Notes: generated from the sequence alone by a model not told the origin. A stretch of 64,000 nucleotides of DNA from Welwitschia mirabilis (GCA_051453625.1 JBOZIK010000001.1:190085414-190149413), one strand, 5' to 3'; numbered from the stretch's first letter, positions 1-12,830 are shown. Translations and numbers: made by a program.

Positions 1-1440
1 TTAGCAGTAATTAAATCATTCCATAACATGATAGCAATTTTGATAATAAATAAAATTAATAACTCTATAAATCAAGCATAAGTAATGCATAAGACAAGAC
101 ACAAAATAATATTCATGAAACTATTAGAAATAAAAGAAAACATTGGAGATTTAACATGAATTATTAGCCTTTAAATATTTAATCTTAAGTCTTAAAATTT
201 GGAACATGACAAGGGCCTTGAAGGACCTTAGCGAGCATAAAAAGTGATCTGGGCAGTGGGCATATATGTAGTGGTTTACAACTATGCGCACAAATCCGAA
301 ATCAAGGCATTGTAACCTAAATAATAAGTATGCCTTAAGAAATTAAAAAATAAGAGACAAAGACCTTAAGAAGAAGCTATAATTTTGACTAAAATAAAGA
401 CAACTAAATCTAATTCAAAGAAAAGACGTTATATGAAAATCTTTAATTTTGATTTTGTATCTATTGCTAATTAGTAGAGGTGTTTGAAGAAAGAGGATAT
501 TCAAGAAGCACTTCATTAACCATACCAATGTTTTAAAAAATGCATAAGGTAATTAACCTTAAATTGGGCCTTCTTTACTTAAATTCAAAATTAAAAATAA
601 ACATTGCATAAAGTACTAATTATTTCATAAATAGTCAAATGATGGAGAGGAAAATATTTTTTCCTATAAAAGTTTAAATCACATTTGCACTTCCAAATAT
701 AATACAAAATAATAAGACAAAAAACTATCAAAAGGAACTTAAGATGAATATTTTCATTTGACATGAAGCCAAAGAATATCAAATTTTCTAAAATTTAATT
801 ATTCTCAAGGACTTTGCATGTCCAAGTTTAGGTATTTCTAATAAAGGACATTACTAGAAAACATGACTAAAACTTTTAGGTATGTCACACCAAGGGCATA
901 CTGGGTTAACAATACCCAGATGCTAAAGTCTATTATCATCAGGTAAATCTTAATGAATAGAGTTCCAAATAAAATGCTTAATTTTTGGAAGTGCTATAAT
1001 TTTTTAAATTTTACAAAAGATATTCATCTAAAAATGCTTATTTTCTTATTTATCCTGAAACATCCTACAATGAACAATAAGAGTTGATAAACTATGAAAT
1101 AAGTAGAAAAGAATGGAAGGCTTATATCACCAAATTATTAAGCCATTACTCCAATTGATAGCCTTAAAGAAAATTTTTTGGGCATATTTAAATGCACATG
1201 CTAAAGAAGAAAATTCTAATTTCTAAAAAAGAAATGCCACATGGTAAAAGGAGCAACATAAATAGTTTTGAATCGTATCTAGGACATTCATTGAAACTAC
1301 TATCCTTATGAAATTAATAGAAGTAATGGCTTGTTAACAATTTGCTATCCTATATTAATGAAGTAATTGGATTAGGTAATAGTGAAAGTCACCAAGACAA
1401 ACATAGTTAAGAAGATTTAAATGAACAAAAATATTTTCTA
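1..1440. other. Unresolved AT-rich DNA
   Basis: No coding frame, LTR pair, RNA gene or tandem repeat was recognised here. The only longer open frame, 591-782 on the minus strand, is hydrophobic and resembles no family I know. The 3' untranslated part of the LINE that follows may reach into this stretch, but I see no poly-T run on the plus strand that would mark its end. Confidence 0.4.
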
Positions 1441-1849
1441 ATCAATATATTAATGTAATATGTTTCAATCTCTTCAAACAGTAGAAAAAATGTGTGTTTG
1501 TAAGATTGACTTTGTGAAGAGAAAATTCAAGTAATAAAGGGAACACCCTTATAAAAGGTTTTATTTTAGGAAAAGCTTCTTAAAGACAAAGTTGTAATAT
1601 CTTTCCAATAATATCTTAAGAATCTAAATGGTAAAAACCCCACTTAAACACAAACATAAGACCCTCCTTAAAAGAATTTATAAAACCTAAGTTACCATGT
1701 TATTTATGTAAAGTAGTTATATTTTAAACCATGTGATGAAATCCTTTTTGAGAATCAATAGATTACCACATGAAATTCTAAATAAAGACTCTAATTTCTA
1801 ATAGATAGACTAAGAATAACCCTAGTAAGAGAAACAATAAACATGAGTA

Positions 1850-2965
1850 AAAGCTGAAAGAGTCTTATAAGGTAGTGACTTATCTATTAGAGAATATATT
1901 TTATTTTTCATTTCTCCATGCTTTTTTGAACTATAATAATAAGGATCTAATCCCAAAGGGAAGATAAAGAATCTTGAAAACTAAATAGAATTCCTAGAAT
2001 TTTATTAATATCTTAATCTTACAGTAACTTTCAAGTTTTATTTAGTAAATTCTAATAATTTCCTATGAAACTATAAATAAATAACTTTAACTAATTAATA
2101 GAAGAACCTATAAAAAAGAATTATTTATCAAGTTAATACAACAGTTGATTAGTGTCAACAAAATTACCATTGCTTAGAAGAAACTTTATCATTAAAATTC
2201 ATATTAATAACTTGATTATTAGGATTAAAAAGAATGATTCCCTTAATAGCCTTACTCTGAATATTCACTTGCATCTGATAATAAAGAAAATCTACTACAA
2301 TAATAAACAAATAAAGGGTCAAAGGATAACCTACCCATTGAATGATGAATAGAAAAATAAAAACTAATATTAAAATTTATAGCTATTTGAGTATTAGCAT
2401 ATGCAAATAGACAACTAATTACATGAAAAAATTTAGAATTAAAAATAAGATTTGACATAATCTACAGAATGAATTTGCACTTAATTCCATCATAATTCTT
2501 AGCATAATTTAATTTGATGAAAAGAACATCTTGATTAATATCTTTTAACCATTGCAAACATTCCCAAGATATTACAACATTATTTAAGATATACCCTTCA
2601 AGAATAAGTCTTATTTTCTAAGAGACATAATATCTGAAAGAATCCTCTTTAATCTTAAAGCCAAACATTTAGTTCAAATTTTGTATACCCTATTGAGAAG
2701 AGTAGTTGGATTCTAATTACCAATCTAAGTAAGATCACTAGATTAAGGAAGAAGTCTAATAGGTCCTTGATTTAAACAGTCATCTAAAGATCCTATAGCT
2801 ATTGTTTTATGGATAAAATGAAAAAGGTTATTTCTAGTGAGCTACTAATGAGATTTAAAAAATTCAGCTAGAAAACCATCATCTCCTAGAGGTTTACCAT
2901 TACTCATTTATAATTTGACTTTAGTGATATTAGATTCTAACATTTATAAAATAGCAGAAGTAATT
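1850..2965 (-). pseudogene. LINE reverse transcriptase remnant
   Basis: In minus-strand order the fragment shows GDDGFLAEFF (near 2860, for the PDGF block), LNQGPIRLLP followed by a degraded GNW-RPI-LLN block and KCLALRLKR (2640-2790), then VGYPLTLYLF (near 2310, for the family's QGCPL-PYLF block), then FNDK near 2190 where the catalytic (F/Y)ADD should be. Further downstream, PFG near 1945 fits the LGIPFG motif of the RT C-terminal part. Stops are frequent. The catalytic motif has lost one of its two aspartates, so the enzyme would be dead even apart from the stops. Confidence 0.75.
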
Positions 2966-3539
2966 AGGTGGGGAAGGAAGAAGTAGCCTCTTTAAGAGGT
3001 GTATTGTTCATAAAAATATTTTGATAGAACTACACAAAGTAATCCTTTAAATGAAAAAGCAAATTATTAAAATTCTAAATAATATTATTGTAGAAAAGAG
3101 CTAATTCAAAGAATGAATAAAAGAATATTTATTTAAATATTTGAAAACTACTATGTAAGTTTTATTCTAAATTTTAAGCCAAGTAAGATGACTTTTGATA
3201 AGGGCACTTTCTACTCAATAAACATTCAATTTTTGAAAATATAATTTGGTTATAGACAATTCACCATGAATTATTACATTAAATGAATCATGTAGTAGCT
3301 TGTCAGATAAACATGATACTATTGATTTAACCTTATTATATTTAAAATTTAAGTGGAAAGATATCTATCATTTAACATGTCTTGAAAAATTATTCACATG
3401 ACATGTAGCTCCATGTTACCATTGATTGTCCCTTATATGAATTAAAGATGTAGGTTTCACATTCTAAGATTTTTAAGAATACATTAAGTAGTTAGAGAAG
3501 AAAAGCTACTAGTATGTAATCAAAATAAATGGCATCTAG

Positions 3540-3875
3540 TCCTAGTAGGAGTATCACTAATTTTAATTGGAAAATAATATAATATTATTGCATTTTTAGA
3601 AACATTAACATGGTAATTTTTCATCCAAAAAGAAAGTGTAGAGAAAGAAAACCTATCTAATCTACTAAAGATACATTCTTGTTCAAGATAATAATTGTTC
3701 CAAGTGTATGTCTAGAGAATATGACTTGAGTTAGCTCCATCCATATCTAATAGATAAAATTTTTATTTGAATTTACACCAATGGTGATATTACTTCTTTT
3801 GAATAAAAGAAGAAAGACCTCTATATTTATCATTAAAAATTTAACCATGTTGAAATCATTGCCAAATAACAATCA
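3540..3875 (-). pseudogene. LINE endonuclease (APE-type) remnant
   Basis: This is a remnant of the apurinic-like endonuclease that nicks target DNA to start LINE insertion. Near 3862 the minus strand reads GNDFNMV, matching the conserved GDFN block. Between about 3712 and 3655 it reads TYTWNN, then about ten residues later SRLDRF; these correspond to the family's TWSN and R(L/I)DR blocks. Some 50 codons around the second motif are open. The more upstream endonuclease blocks could not be recognised in 3900-4190. The motifs are visible directly; the family assignment is by recall of plant LINE ORF2. Confidence 0.7.
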
Positions 3876-4199
3876 AATAAAGGGAAGGAAATATAAAATA
3901 TTTTACTATAAAGAACATCTTTCTTCCAAACCGTTTAGAGAATAAATTTAATAAATATAAAGAATATGGTAAGACAAAGAAAAAATAGCTTAAGCAACTT
4001 AATTTTTAGAATCCAGGCTAGATTGAATAATTTTATCATTTCAAAAGGGAGTGTAAAGAAGAGCAACACCTCATCGCCCTTGCTTATGAGTAGTAGTAAT
4101 GACTGTTGAATGAGGTAAGAAATAGTATGCTGAAAAGGATAGTTCTTAAGAAGAGACCTCAATCTTTAGTCCTTGAGAAGGGATATTAATTTCCTAAAG

Positions 4200-6980
4200 A
4201 AGAATAAGTTAGACGAAGTACCTAACATGGAAATATTTCTCCAGCATTTTTATGCTTGAGATTATCATTAAGACCCTAGACATTTCACAAGAAAAAAATC
4301 ATGTTATGAAAGAAATGGTTTTTCCTATACCCACATATACCTAATTATTAGCATTGATATTTTCTATGAAAAGTTAAAAAGGAGTATTTGTCTTTACTAG
4401 GGATTCAAAACCAAAAGAATTTAGAGAAATGGAGAGTTGAGCCCTTATAAGAAAGGCATTCACTAATTTTTCTTGATAACTTTGTCAGGATTCACTACAT
4501 GTTTAAACAAAACTAACGAGGAAATAAACAAGGAAGAATATGAAGACCTATCAAATTTTAAAAAAATTTGATTATAGATCTATTAGTTTTAAGATAGCCT
4601 TTTCTATAGATATATCAAATTGTAGACATCTTTATTTGAAAATCTATTATTTTTTGGACATACCTTTCTATAGATCTATCATTTTTTAGATGGCATTTTT
4701 AGATTATTATCTTTTTGAAAGGGTTTAGCATGGGTGATTTACCTATTTAATGTTTTGAAGGAGATCTAGCACCTCTTTTTAAAAGTAGAAAAATAGGTAA
4801 TTCTTTATTGATTTTATTCCTCCTCTTAACATATTTAAATCTATTTCTATAGATTACACCTTGAATTTCATATCTCTTTAAATTATTGATTTTTTACCTT
4901 GTCATACTAGTATCTTCATGCATGTCTAGAGAATTCTTCAATTAAAACATATTTAGATTACTTATGGTTGATATTATTCACATAACTTTATGTTGGTTGA
5001 GGTTTCTAATGCCTTCATGGTAAAGAGAGAATTATCTATTAAAATGTTTTTTAGATGAACTGTGATGTTAGTCACTTGTGCATGGAAATTTAACTTTAAT
5101 TATGTTGTTCTTTTTAATTTTCCTTTCTTTTTTCTTTAGTCAAGAATGATATTTGCTAAACTTGTTGGTAATATCCTACATGAAAATTCCTATGATGTTA
5201 ATGGATTTCATTTTTAAAAATATCTTGTCAAAATCAATCTTTAATAGCAAAAGTACTCTTTAACCCTTGAAGTAAGTGGACATGTTTTCACCCAAAAAGT
5301 GGAATATTTTATTCTTTCCAAGTCATATAGTTATTATCAATGTAAAAGATAACATATTTCTACATGCCATTTTTTGGTTGCAATAAATAATTAGATAAGC
5401 TTTAAGCTAAGAACTCTATTTTGCCTTCTGGTTTTTAGCCTCCCTATGAAAAATTTACCATAGTAAATTTATTTTGTATTCTTCTATGCTCTTAATTTTA
5501 GCTAATATTATTAATATTAATATTAAGATGATAAAATAATCATAGTTAATAGCTTAAAATATATAAGATCTATATCTTCACATACTTTCTAAAATTTCAA
5601 TTTCTTCTCTCTTAACAATATAAGTAAAGAATGAAGTATAAAAATTATATCAAATTTTATGCTAAGGCTAAACGTATGCCAAACATTTTCATGATTATAT
5701 GAAAACATGCCAACATGGTATATAAATCAACGTGTAAAATGTCTAAAAATGTAATGCAGTGTATCACATAATCAATCATAAGTTAAAGATGAATTAAAAT
5801 AAATAGATAATTCATTATGAAAAACCACATCAAATGCATGTATTTATACTCACTATTCATTTAAAAATTTCAAAATCCTATCATAGAAACATCATACAAT
5901 ATCATGCATATTTTTATGTTTTTGGTATCTAAAATGGTCTAATTGAAGTGGGTCCTCTCTAAACCCTATGACCCTTGTCATTTTAATAATAAGTATTAAA
6001 GTTTTATTTATTATACTTTTTATTTTTTATTTCTATAGTGTTAGTTAGAGACTTAATATGAAAATTTTAAAAATTTAGTGGAAATTTCTTAATCTATCAC
6101 CTCTCAACTTAATATGAACAACGTTCTCATGTAAAATATGTGAGAGATAAATGAAAAAGATGGTATAAAATGATACTCAAAGTACAAGAAACATAGGTTA
6201 TGTCATATACTATATCATATAATAGTTTCTAAAATATGAAACTAATAAATTTAAGTATAAAAATAAATCTCATACAAAGAGAGGTGAAGATTTACATAAG
6301 TAGCATATAAACATATGAAGAAGTGAATCAAAGGAAAAATAATAGAACATAACTCTACAAGAGATCAATTAGAAAATCTACTAGGTGAAAAAAGTGGAGG
6401 AAAAAGGGGAAAAAACATTGCATGCATAGACAAGTAAATTTCTACATTACTTTAGTAAGATAAATAACTAATTTTTTCATTATTACATACTTGAGCTTGC
6501 TAAGAAAAAATATTAAAAATTTATATAATGCAAAAAACCTAATAAACATGTTACTTTTTCATGGTTTTTTAAAATATTATTTTTCACCTTATACTTTATC
6601 TTACTTTTTATAAATTAATTAATAGCTTGCTTTTCATTCCCATAAAAAGATAGTAAGCACAAATTTCAAGGATATTCTTGTAGATCACTTTAATCATTGA
6701 AGGAAGAGACTCCCAATGTTGTCAATCAAGTATGATTTCTAGTTTACCTAGGATGAAAGGAGTATTCTAAAAACAGATAATTAAAAATAAATAAAAACTA
6801 ATATAAATTTAATTATCTTAATAAATTTAGATAACTTTACACCTTAAAAGCTTATCATGGCTAAGATTTTAAATGAGTTATGACAAGCTTTAACCATGAT
6901 TTTCAATATATACGATACCATTATTTTCTTTACATAATCCCAAGTCCATCATTGACATAAAAGAATGGTTCCCTTATAAA
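4200..6980. other. Unresolved AT-rich DNA, expected position of a 3' LTR
   Basis: Apart from the short tandem repeat listed separately, nothing is recognised. By position, the 3' LTR of the minus-strand Athila-type element that follows should lie in this stretch, but I could not find its partner copy or its edges. 5640-5900 has the look of degenerate LTR sequence (scattered short repeats such as ACATG and AACATGCC), which is only an impression. Confidence 0.35.
4568..4705. repeat. Short tandem repeat, about 32-33 bp x 4
   Basis: Four imperfect copies of a unit containing CTATAGATCTATCA followed by TTTTTAGATGGC-CTTTT lie head to tail. The third copy is the most diverged, and a possible fifth partial copy continues to about 4740. 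It lies outside any coding remnant I recognise. Confidence 0.6.
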
Positions 6981-6984
6981 TGGA

Positions 6985-7547
6985 TCATTTCCTTTTTGCG
7001 CATGCTCCTTGGGCACTACTTTAGTAATGTTTCCATATTTCAATTGAATAGTATTTAGATATTTTAGAGTTTTCAAAGCCTAACTTTGGTCATAGGTTAC
7101 AAAATGCAATGCAATGTAACATGACCTAAGAATCTACATATCGAAGGTTTATTTTTCATGTTAATCTAGAATCAAAATAGAATAACTAGTTCGTTCCATT
7201 TTTGTATGAACCCCTTTGATGCTCCTTCAACAATGCCTCTATATTTTAAATGAATAGCATAAAGAGTGTTTTAAAGTTTTTAGAGTGTAGATTTAAGTAT
7301 ACATAATAATTCATGCATAAAAATCTAGGGGTTAAGGGTTAATTCTTCATATCAATCTAGAAGAATAACAGAATAACTAGGTCATTCCCTCCTTACATGA
7401 TCCCTTTGGATACTCCTTTAGGAAATTCATTGTATTTTAGATAAACAACATCAAATTTTTTTAGAGTTTCTAAAGCCTAGTTTAAATCATACAATAGAGA
7501 GGGTAATGTAATTTATCATAACATAAGAATCTAGGGATGTACAGATG
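6985..7547. repeat. Tandem repeat, about 190 bp x 3
   Basis: Three imperfect copies lie at about 6985-7197, 7198-7388 and 7389-7547. Shared landmarks, in order, are a segment like CCCTTTGGATGCTCCTT, then TATTTTAGATGAA, TTTTAGAGTTT-TAAAGCCTA, GAATCTAGGG, TTAATCTAGAA, AGAATAACTAGGTC and ATTCC. A partial earlier copy may exist at 6950-6985. The array sits just 3' of the integrase end of the Athila-type element on the minus strand, so it probably belongs to that element's 3' internal region. Copies differ mostly by transitions. Confidence 0.75.
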
Positions 7548-7799
7548 GTATAATAACTGCATAACTTAAGGAGATGAGAGTGTAGATGTACGAAGAGAAG
7601 TCCCCAACCTAATTAGTTACTGATTAGAGAAGTAGTAAGAGAAACCTAAGAGATTAAAGTCTTATAAATGAAATAGGTGAATCATGTATGTATCATCAAT
7701 CTAGGTTTTAATTGGGATAAATATTAAGAATTTACATCATCCAAATGTATTTTTAATCTATCATTATGGTTAAGGGGATAGAGTCTAAGTCATGATGCA

Positions 7800-9000
7800 T
7801 TAGTGTAAATGGATGAAAATGTATAAGTATTTGGCCATTGAATTTAAATGAATGATTACCCTTAAGACTCAAAACATTGAAAGAACCATTAAGAAATAGT
7901 TCTAAAACATAGGACAAAGAAGTTCATGTAGATAAAAGTTTTTAAAAAAATTAATGTAATGTAAGATTATAAAGCAAATCTATCATTAAATTCAATATTT
8001 TTCTAAGAATACGTTTATCATAGCAATCATAGGATATCTTTATAATGAAATAATTTATTCTTTTATTAAATATTTTTATGTTTTCATATGCTTTATTTTT
8101 TATTTCTTCTAATTCATGTAGGCTTTATTTTCTACGTTTTTAATTTTTTCAAAATCTAGATTAAGGATTTTATTATTCAATATGCTTTATGTTCTAATTT
8201 AGTTGGGAGGTAGTAAGCCTTTTTAAAGATAAAATTATTAGGGGACATTCCTGAAGATTTTATAAATACTTCTATATTTCTAAACTGTATCACTAAGGTT
8301 TTAATAACCAATTTTTTATCTCTTTACATAGTTTTCTCAAGGATAGTTTTAATTTATTTGTGGGTGATAAGGGGTCATAGTTTATAGGTTATGCAACATT
8401 TCATTAGTTATTTTCTTGGAATTTAATTACAAAAATGATTGCCTTCACCACTAATAAGGGATCTAGGGATGCCAAAATTTGATAACATATCCTCATAAAG
8501 GAACTTGATTATTATTTTAGAATCATCATGTCTATAAGAATAAGCTTGTACCGTTTTATAATATAATCAATAACTACTAACACGTCTTGATAACTAAAAG
8601 AAGGTGAATAAGAGCTTAAAAATCTACTTTATATACATTACAAGGTTGAACTTCTATAATTGCATTATGAGTTATCAAGTCTCTCCTAGATATCCTACCT
8701 AATTTTTGACAATTTTCACAAGTATTACAATATAGATAGGTATCTTTAAAGATAGTAAGCTAAAATAAACCAATTTGTAATACTTTCATAACTATTTTCT
8801 AGTAGAATAATGACTTTTAAGAAGATCTTCATGATAAAAGATATTATCTTTTCATAGGAAATGCACATCTAAGGGTTTCATTAGGAAGATACTTATGCAT
8901 AAAAGGTGGTTCCCAAAGGTAGTACTTAAATTGTCCAAGAATGCTTCTCTTTCTTGCTTAGTAATATTAATAGTAAACATTTTATTTAAAACATTTAAAA
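7800..9000 (-). pseudogene. Athila-type integrase remnant (element 1)
   Basis: The integrase inserts the reverse-transcribed element into the genome. The N-terminal part reads YLWEPPFMHKYLPNE near 8935, and the zinc-binding part near 8710 reads YCNTCENCQKLGRISRRD inside a run of about 40 codons without a stop. The catalytic core near 8480 reads SNFGIPRSLIS, then HFCN, then ILEKTM near 8330. The C-terminal part shows LEHKAYW-like remnants near 8190 and a stretch resembling the lineage's FKVNGQRL end near 7830. The 5'-most half is the best preserved. Catalytic Asp and Glu positions cannot all be confirmed because of frame changes. Confidence 0.8.
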
Positions 9001-9059
9001 TAAGAAGCATAACAAGGGTGTAAAAAAGATGCATAAAGATATTAATAATGAAAAGAGTA

Positions 9060-10330
9060 ATTAAGGGATGGAGATGAGTTATTGATATAAGAAAGGTAAA
9101 AAAGATGATTAGTAACTAAGTTTTCAACTTCTTTTTTATTTTTAGATTCTACATCAAAGTCTTATAAAGAGAGGATTCATCTAATTAAGCATTAATTTTG
9201 TTATAAAGGTATGAAAGGATAGCATGATTAACAAAGATAATAACTTTTTGATTAATAAAATAAGAATAAAATTTTCCTAATGTAAAGATTACTATAAGAA
9301 ATTATCTTTTATTGGTGGTCTAGTTAAATAAATAACTGATATAATATTTACTTACATAAGATATACCATTATAATATTTCTTCTCTTATCTTATCTAATG
9401 ACTACTTGTAAGGCATAATCACTCACATCACGCATTAGTTAAATATATGGGTTAAGAAATTTCATTAAAGTTTTGTATTAATCTTCTATAATACCCAACA
9501 TGTATTGGTAATGATCTTACATCTATAACATTTTTAGAAATGGGTAAATTTTTAACTGTTTTTATCTTTATAAGGTTAGTATTCATGCCTTTCTTGAAAT
9601 TGTGTTTTAAAACTAAACCTCGATCTACCATGAACTAATAGTTCTTCTAGCTTATGACAAGGTTTATCTTAGCATACATAATTAAGAATTTTTCTAAATA
9701 ATAAAGGCTTTCATCAAATGTATCATTAAAAATTGAAAAACACCCATGAAAACTTCTCTATACTCTCTTGTAAAATCTTTGAATATCTTTATCATGCATT
9801 GTTGAAAGGTATGAGGGGAATTACATAAGTAAAAAAGCATTCATTTGTAAGAAAATATTTCAAAGAAACATGTGAAACTTGTTTTATCTTGATATTTAGA
9901 GGTAGTGGTACCTATAATCACCATCTAAAAAGAAATAATGAAAATGTCTCAATTTGTTTTGTAATACTTGCTTAGTAAAAGATAGAGGAAAATAATCCAT
10001 TTTAGTAACATAATTAAGTTTTATAAAGTCTCTATACATCCTTCATCTAGTGGATAGCCTGATGTTTACTACTTTTCCATTTTCAAATTTTATTGTAATT
10101 TCAAATTTCTTAGGTAAGTAATTTGTAGCCCTAACCTCATGAATAGGTTTAATAATTATAGCATCTAATAGATTAAGGACTTTGATTTTTACTATGTCCT
10201 TCGTATTAGAGTTAATCCTTTAGTGAGTTTTCATCATAAGTTTAGCATTTTCTAGTACATTGTTTTTTCTAACTGTCTTTATATTGGGGTTAAGATTAGT
10301 AAGGATTCGTCCTTATCTTTCTTTAATAGT
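9060..10330 (-). pseudogene. Athila-type reverse transcriptase and RNase H remnant (element 1)
   Basis: Minus-strand frames match the Ty3/gypsy RT order: an IDYRKLN-like block decayed near 10060, KMDYFPL near 10000, FFLDGDYRYH near 9930 (for FLDGYSGY), the PFGLCNAPATF block reduced to short pieces near 9800, and a FMDDF-like block near 9750 reading FHGCFSIFNDTFDES. Downstream, RNase H shows DVSDYAL near 9430 and GKFYSYF--KVIIFVNHA near 9270. Stops occur roughly every 15-25 codons. The polymerase and RNase H would be non-functional. Confidence 0.75.
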
Positions 10331-11080
10331 TAAGTTCCAAAGGATGAGAAATAAGTGCAGGATATTTTTTAACTTCACTTACGTATGCATTTTTTACATT
10401 GTAAGGCAATGGTTGAAATTCAAGTCATACTAGAATTTCTTCAATACTCAAACGTTTAGGAGGTTACTTAGGAAAACATTGATATTTTAGTTCCTATTAA
10501 AATCGAGTTTTTATAGGCATATGATCAAAATACTTAATTTATGCTTGACTTTATTCTTCTTTTTACATAATAAAATGTTTTTCGTGGTTATAAAAATATT
10601 ATTATCATCCAAGACTAAGGTTTTAACCTCATTAATATCCTCATATTCATGATGATCCATCCCTTTAGATGCATTGAAAACATTCATTTTTATAGCTATA
10701 TTTTCAAATGTAAATTTCCTAATCCTAATTATATAATTAATTAAATCATGTGTTGTAGCTAAAAAGGTCTATCAAATATATAAGAGACAAAACCTCTATG
10801 ATTATGCTTTATTTCTAACATCATAACATCAAATATAAAATAGCACTTATACTAACTCATCCTCTATAAATCCTTTAAACACTTTGGTGGACCTATTAGT
10901 GAGTTAAATTTCTAATTGATATATTTTTATATTTTTAAGTTATAATTATTTATAGAATAAATAAAGCATCAGATATAAACTATGTTTAAGATATAAAAGA
11001 GCTTTGTCTATGATATGCTTCCTAATTCTACATGAAAAGTGGGAGAACCTAGATCTTTATATTTAAGAGGAATTTGATTT
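10330..11080 (-). pseudogene. Athila-type protease and PR-RT linker remnant (element 1)
   Basis: Reading the minus strand, about 11080-11030 gives IPLKYKDLGSPTF, which fits the IPPK-KDPGSFT segment just ahead of the aspartic protease active site in Athila/Tat elements. The active-site DLGAS itself is not readable. Near 10760 DRPF fits the ILGRPFL block at the protease C-terminus. Between 10460 and 10330 SIEEILV--EFQPLPYNVKNAYV fits the SIEEPP-LELKPLPSHL-YA linker that precedes RT. The gene is decayed throughout. Confidence 0.65.
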
Positions 11081-11799
11081 GCAATCATAGCACTAACATT
11101 TTAGGTTAAGATTGTGCTTATTCTAACTTTATGTTTTATTTTAACTATAAAAAGATCCTTAAGAAATTTTGTATAAGTAGGAGTTGTTTAATTGTATCCA
11201 ATAATGATATGTTTAGTTTTAGTCCCTAAAAGATTTTTAAAATTTCTTCATGTTATTTTTTGATTCATTATATTTATTTTATTAGTTTTCTAGGTTTAAT
11301 GTTTTACTTTTTTATAAATTATCTTTCCACTCTTCATAGTTATAAAATCAGTAGGTTCCTACTAAGTGATGATGCTTTATTTCTATAATATTTTATTATC
11401 TCTACTAAGTTGATTTTGATTATTTCTTTCTTGTTTCTAGGATGTTCTCTTTAATTAGTGGTGATGTGATTAGCTGCCTTTTTTTGCCTTTTGAAAGTAT
11501 AAATTAAGCTTTTATAGTGAGCTTTCACATGAAGAAAAATGTTGCTTATAGGCCATATCATGAAAAAATCATCTAAAAAAAAAAAACTACTTTAAACAAA
11601 AATTACTTAATGTTTATTCAACCTTTTTTTGAAACTATATACTGAGTATGATATGATTAGTTTTAATTTAAAGTTTTTACATATTTTATTTTATTTTAGA
11701 AAACTTAGCATTATAGTTTTCATTTAGTTTCTTTTCTATTATCAAAAATTAAGATATTTTCCAAAATGTTTCTAATAATTTTTCGTTATTTTCATGGTT

Positions 11800-12166
11800 A
11801 AGTTTGCACAGATTGCTATGTGATTTGTACAACTTAAGGGTTATCTATGTTTAATTAAAGGTTATCTATGTTTTGTGAGTTTCTCCATTAAAATTTAGGA
11901 TGTTCCCTCTAGTAGGGATTATAGTTTTGTGAAAATAGGCTTCTTTTCTTAACTATGTTAATAACCTCTACTTCTTTTGCTACTATATTTTGAACTTTTG
12001 GAATTAAAAATTTTTTCTTTGTTTCATGCATAAAAGTACTAGAAATAGCACATATTTTAGTAGGATAAGAAACACTAGCTATCATGGTTTTGATTTAATT
12101 TGTGTTTCCTAAGTTTTTTAATTTATTTTGGGGGAATTATCTATGCTAAAAATGCTTGAAGTTCTT
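11800..12166 (-). pseudogene. Athila-type gag, C-terminal part (element 1)
   Basis: On the minus strand near 11910-11870 the frame reads QNYNPY-REHPKF-WRNSQN, closely resembling the YNPGWRNHPNFSWRNPQN segment found downstream of the capsid part in Athila-lineage gag. The fragment is cut off at 12166 by the left LTR of another element, and the capsid part is found beyond that insertion at 18698-19300. This split is the main evidence for the nested insertion. Confidence 0.7.
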
Positions 12167-12830
12167 TGATGCACAAACATCTTATAATAATGTTTATTAT
12201 TATTTTAAGACATAGTAACATATATTATTATTATATGATAATAATTTGAAAAGAAAAGATTAAAAATGTAAAATAATATTTATTTAAACATTCTAATTTT
12301 AAATATATATCTATGATTCAAAAATACTTAAAAATAATTTTATTCTTATGATGTCTATAAGTGAATATAAATATTATGGTGTAAAAAGATGAATATTTTT
12401 AGCATATCAGGGAATATCTTAGAAGACTAATTTTAAGATTAATAAGTGAATCTCTTTTACATCTAATTATGAAAGTATGTAAGAGCTAAGTTTTAAGGGT
12501 TAGAAAATTGATATAAATAAGAGTAAATGTTGAGATAAAAAATATAATTTTGGAGTTAGAGTTGAAAATGGAGAAGTGAGAGATCTTAGAGTCATAAGAT
12601 TAAGAAGATATATTTAGTTGAAGCTTGAGGAGAAGATTCCTTATTTAAGATCTTTGCTCATGTGTATTTTCTTTTGAAAGCACTAAGCTTTACTATAATC
12701 TTTTATTAGCTAGCATGCTAAAATATAAATTTTCTTAGAATATTGTAATTTTTTAATTAATTTTCTAATCTACTTATTTTAAGACTTATTTAAAACATTA
12801 ATCACTTTAGATTCTACCCATTCTACATCA
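12167..12830 (+). repeat. Left LTR of element L
   Basis: Pairs with 18062-18697. It starts TGATG and ends about CTACATCA. Matching landmarks in both copies, in order, are TATAA-ATG near the start, TTTGAAAAG-AAA, GAATATT, TCTCTTACAT, AAGAG, GGGTTAGAA, AATG-AGA-GT-AG, TTATAATCTT and CATTC-ACATCA at the end. Divergence is heavy and mainly by transitions and small indels. Confidence 0.7.

Larger units (their letters stand above)
1700..4000 (-). mobile_element. Decayed LINE (L1-clade, non-LTR retrotransposon)
   Basis: On the minus strand, endonuclease-like and reverse-transcriptase-like motifs follow each other in the order expected for ORF2 of a plant L1-type LINE. The endonuclease part lies at about 3540-3870 and the RT part at about 1850-2960. 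All frames are broken by stops and small indels. Neither an ORF1 upstream nor a poly-A tail was found, so both ends are approximate. No target-site duplication was identified. Confidence 0.75.

Noticed and set aside
2152-2458. Overlapping plus and minus frames of 66 and 68 codons
   Set aside because: They lie in the LINE RT remnant. The minus one is a piece of RT-related sequence, the plus one its shadow.
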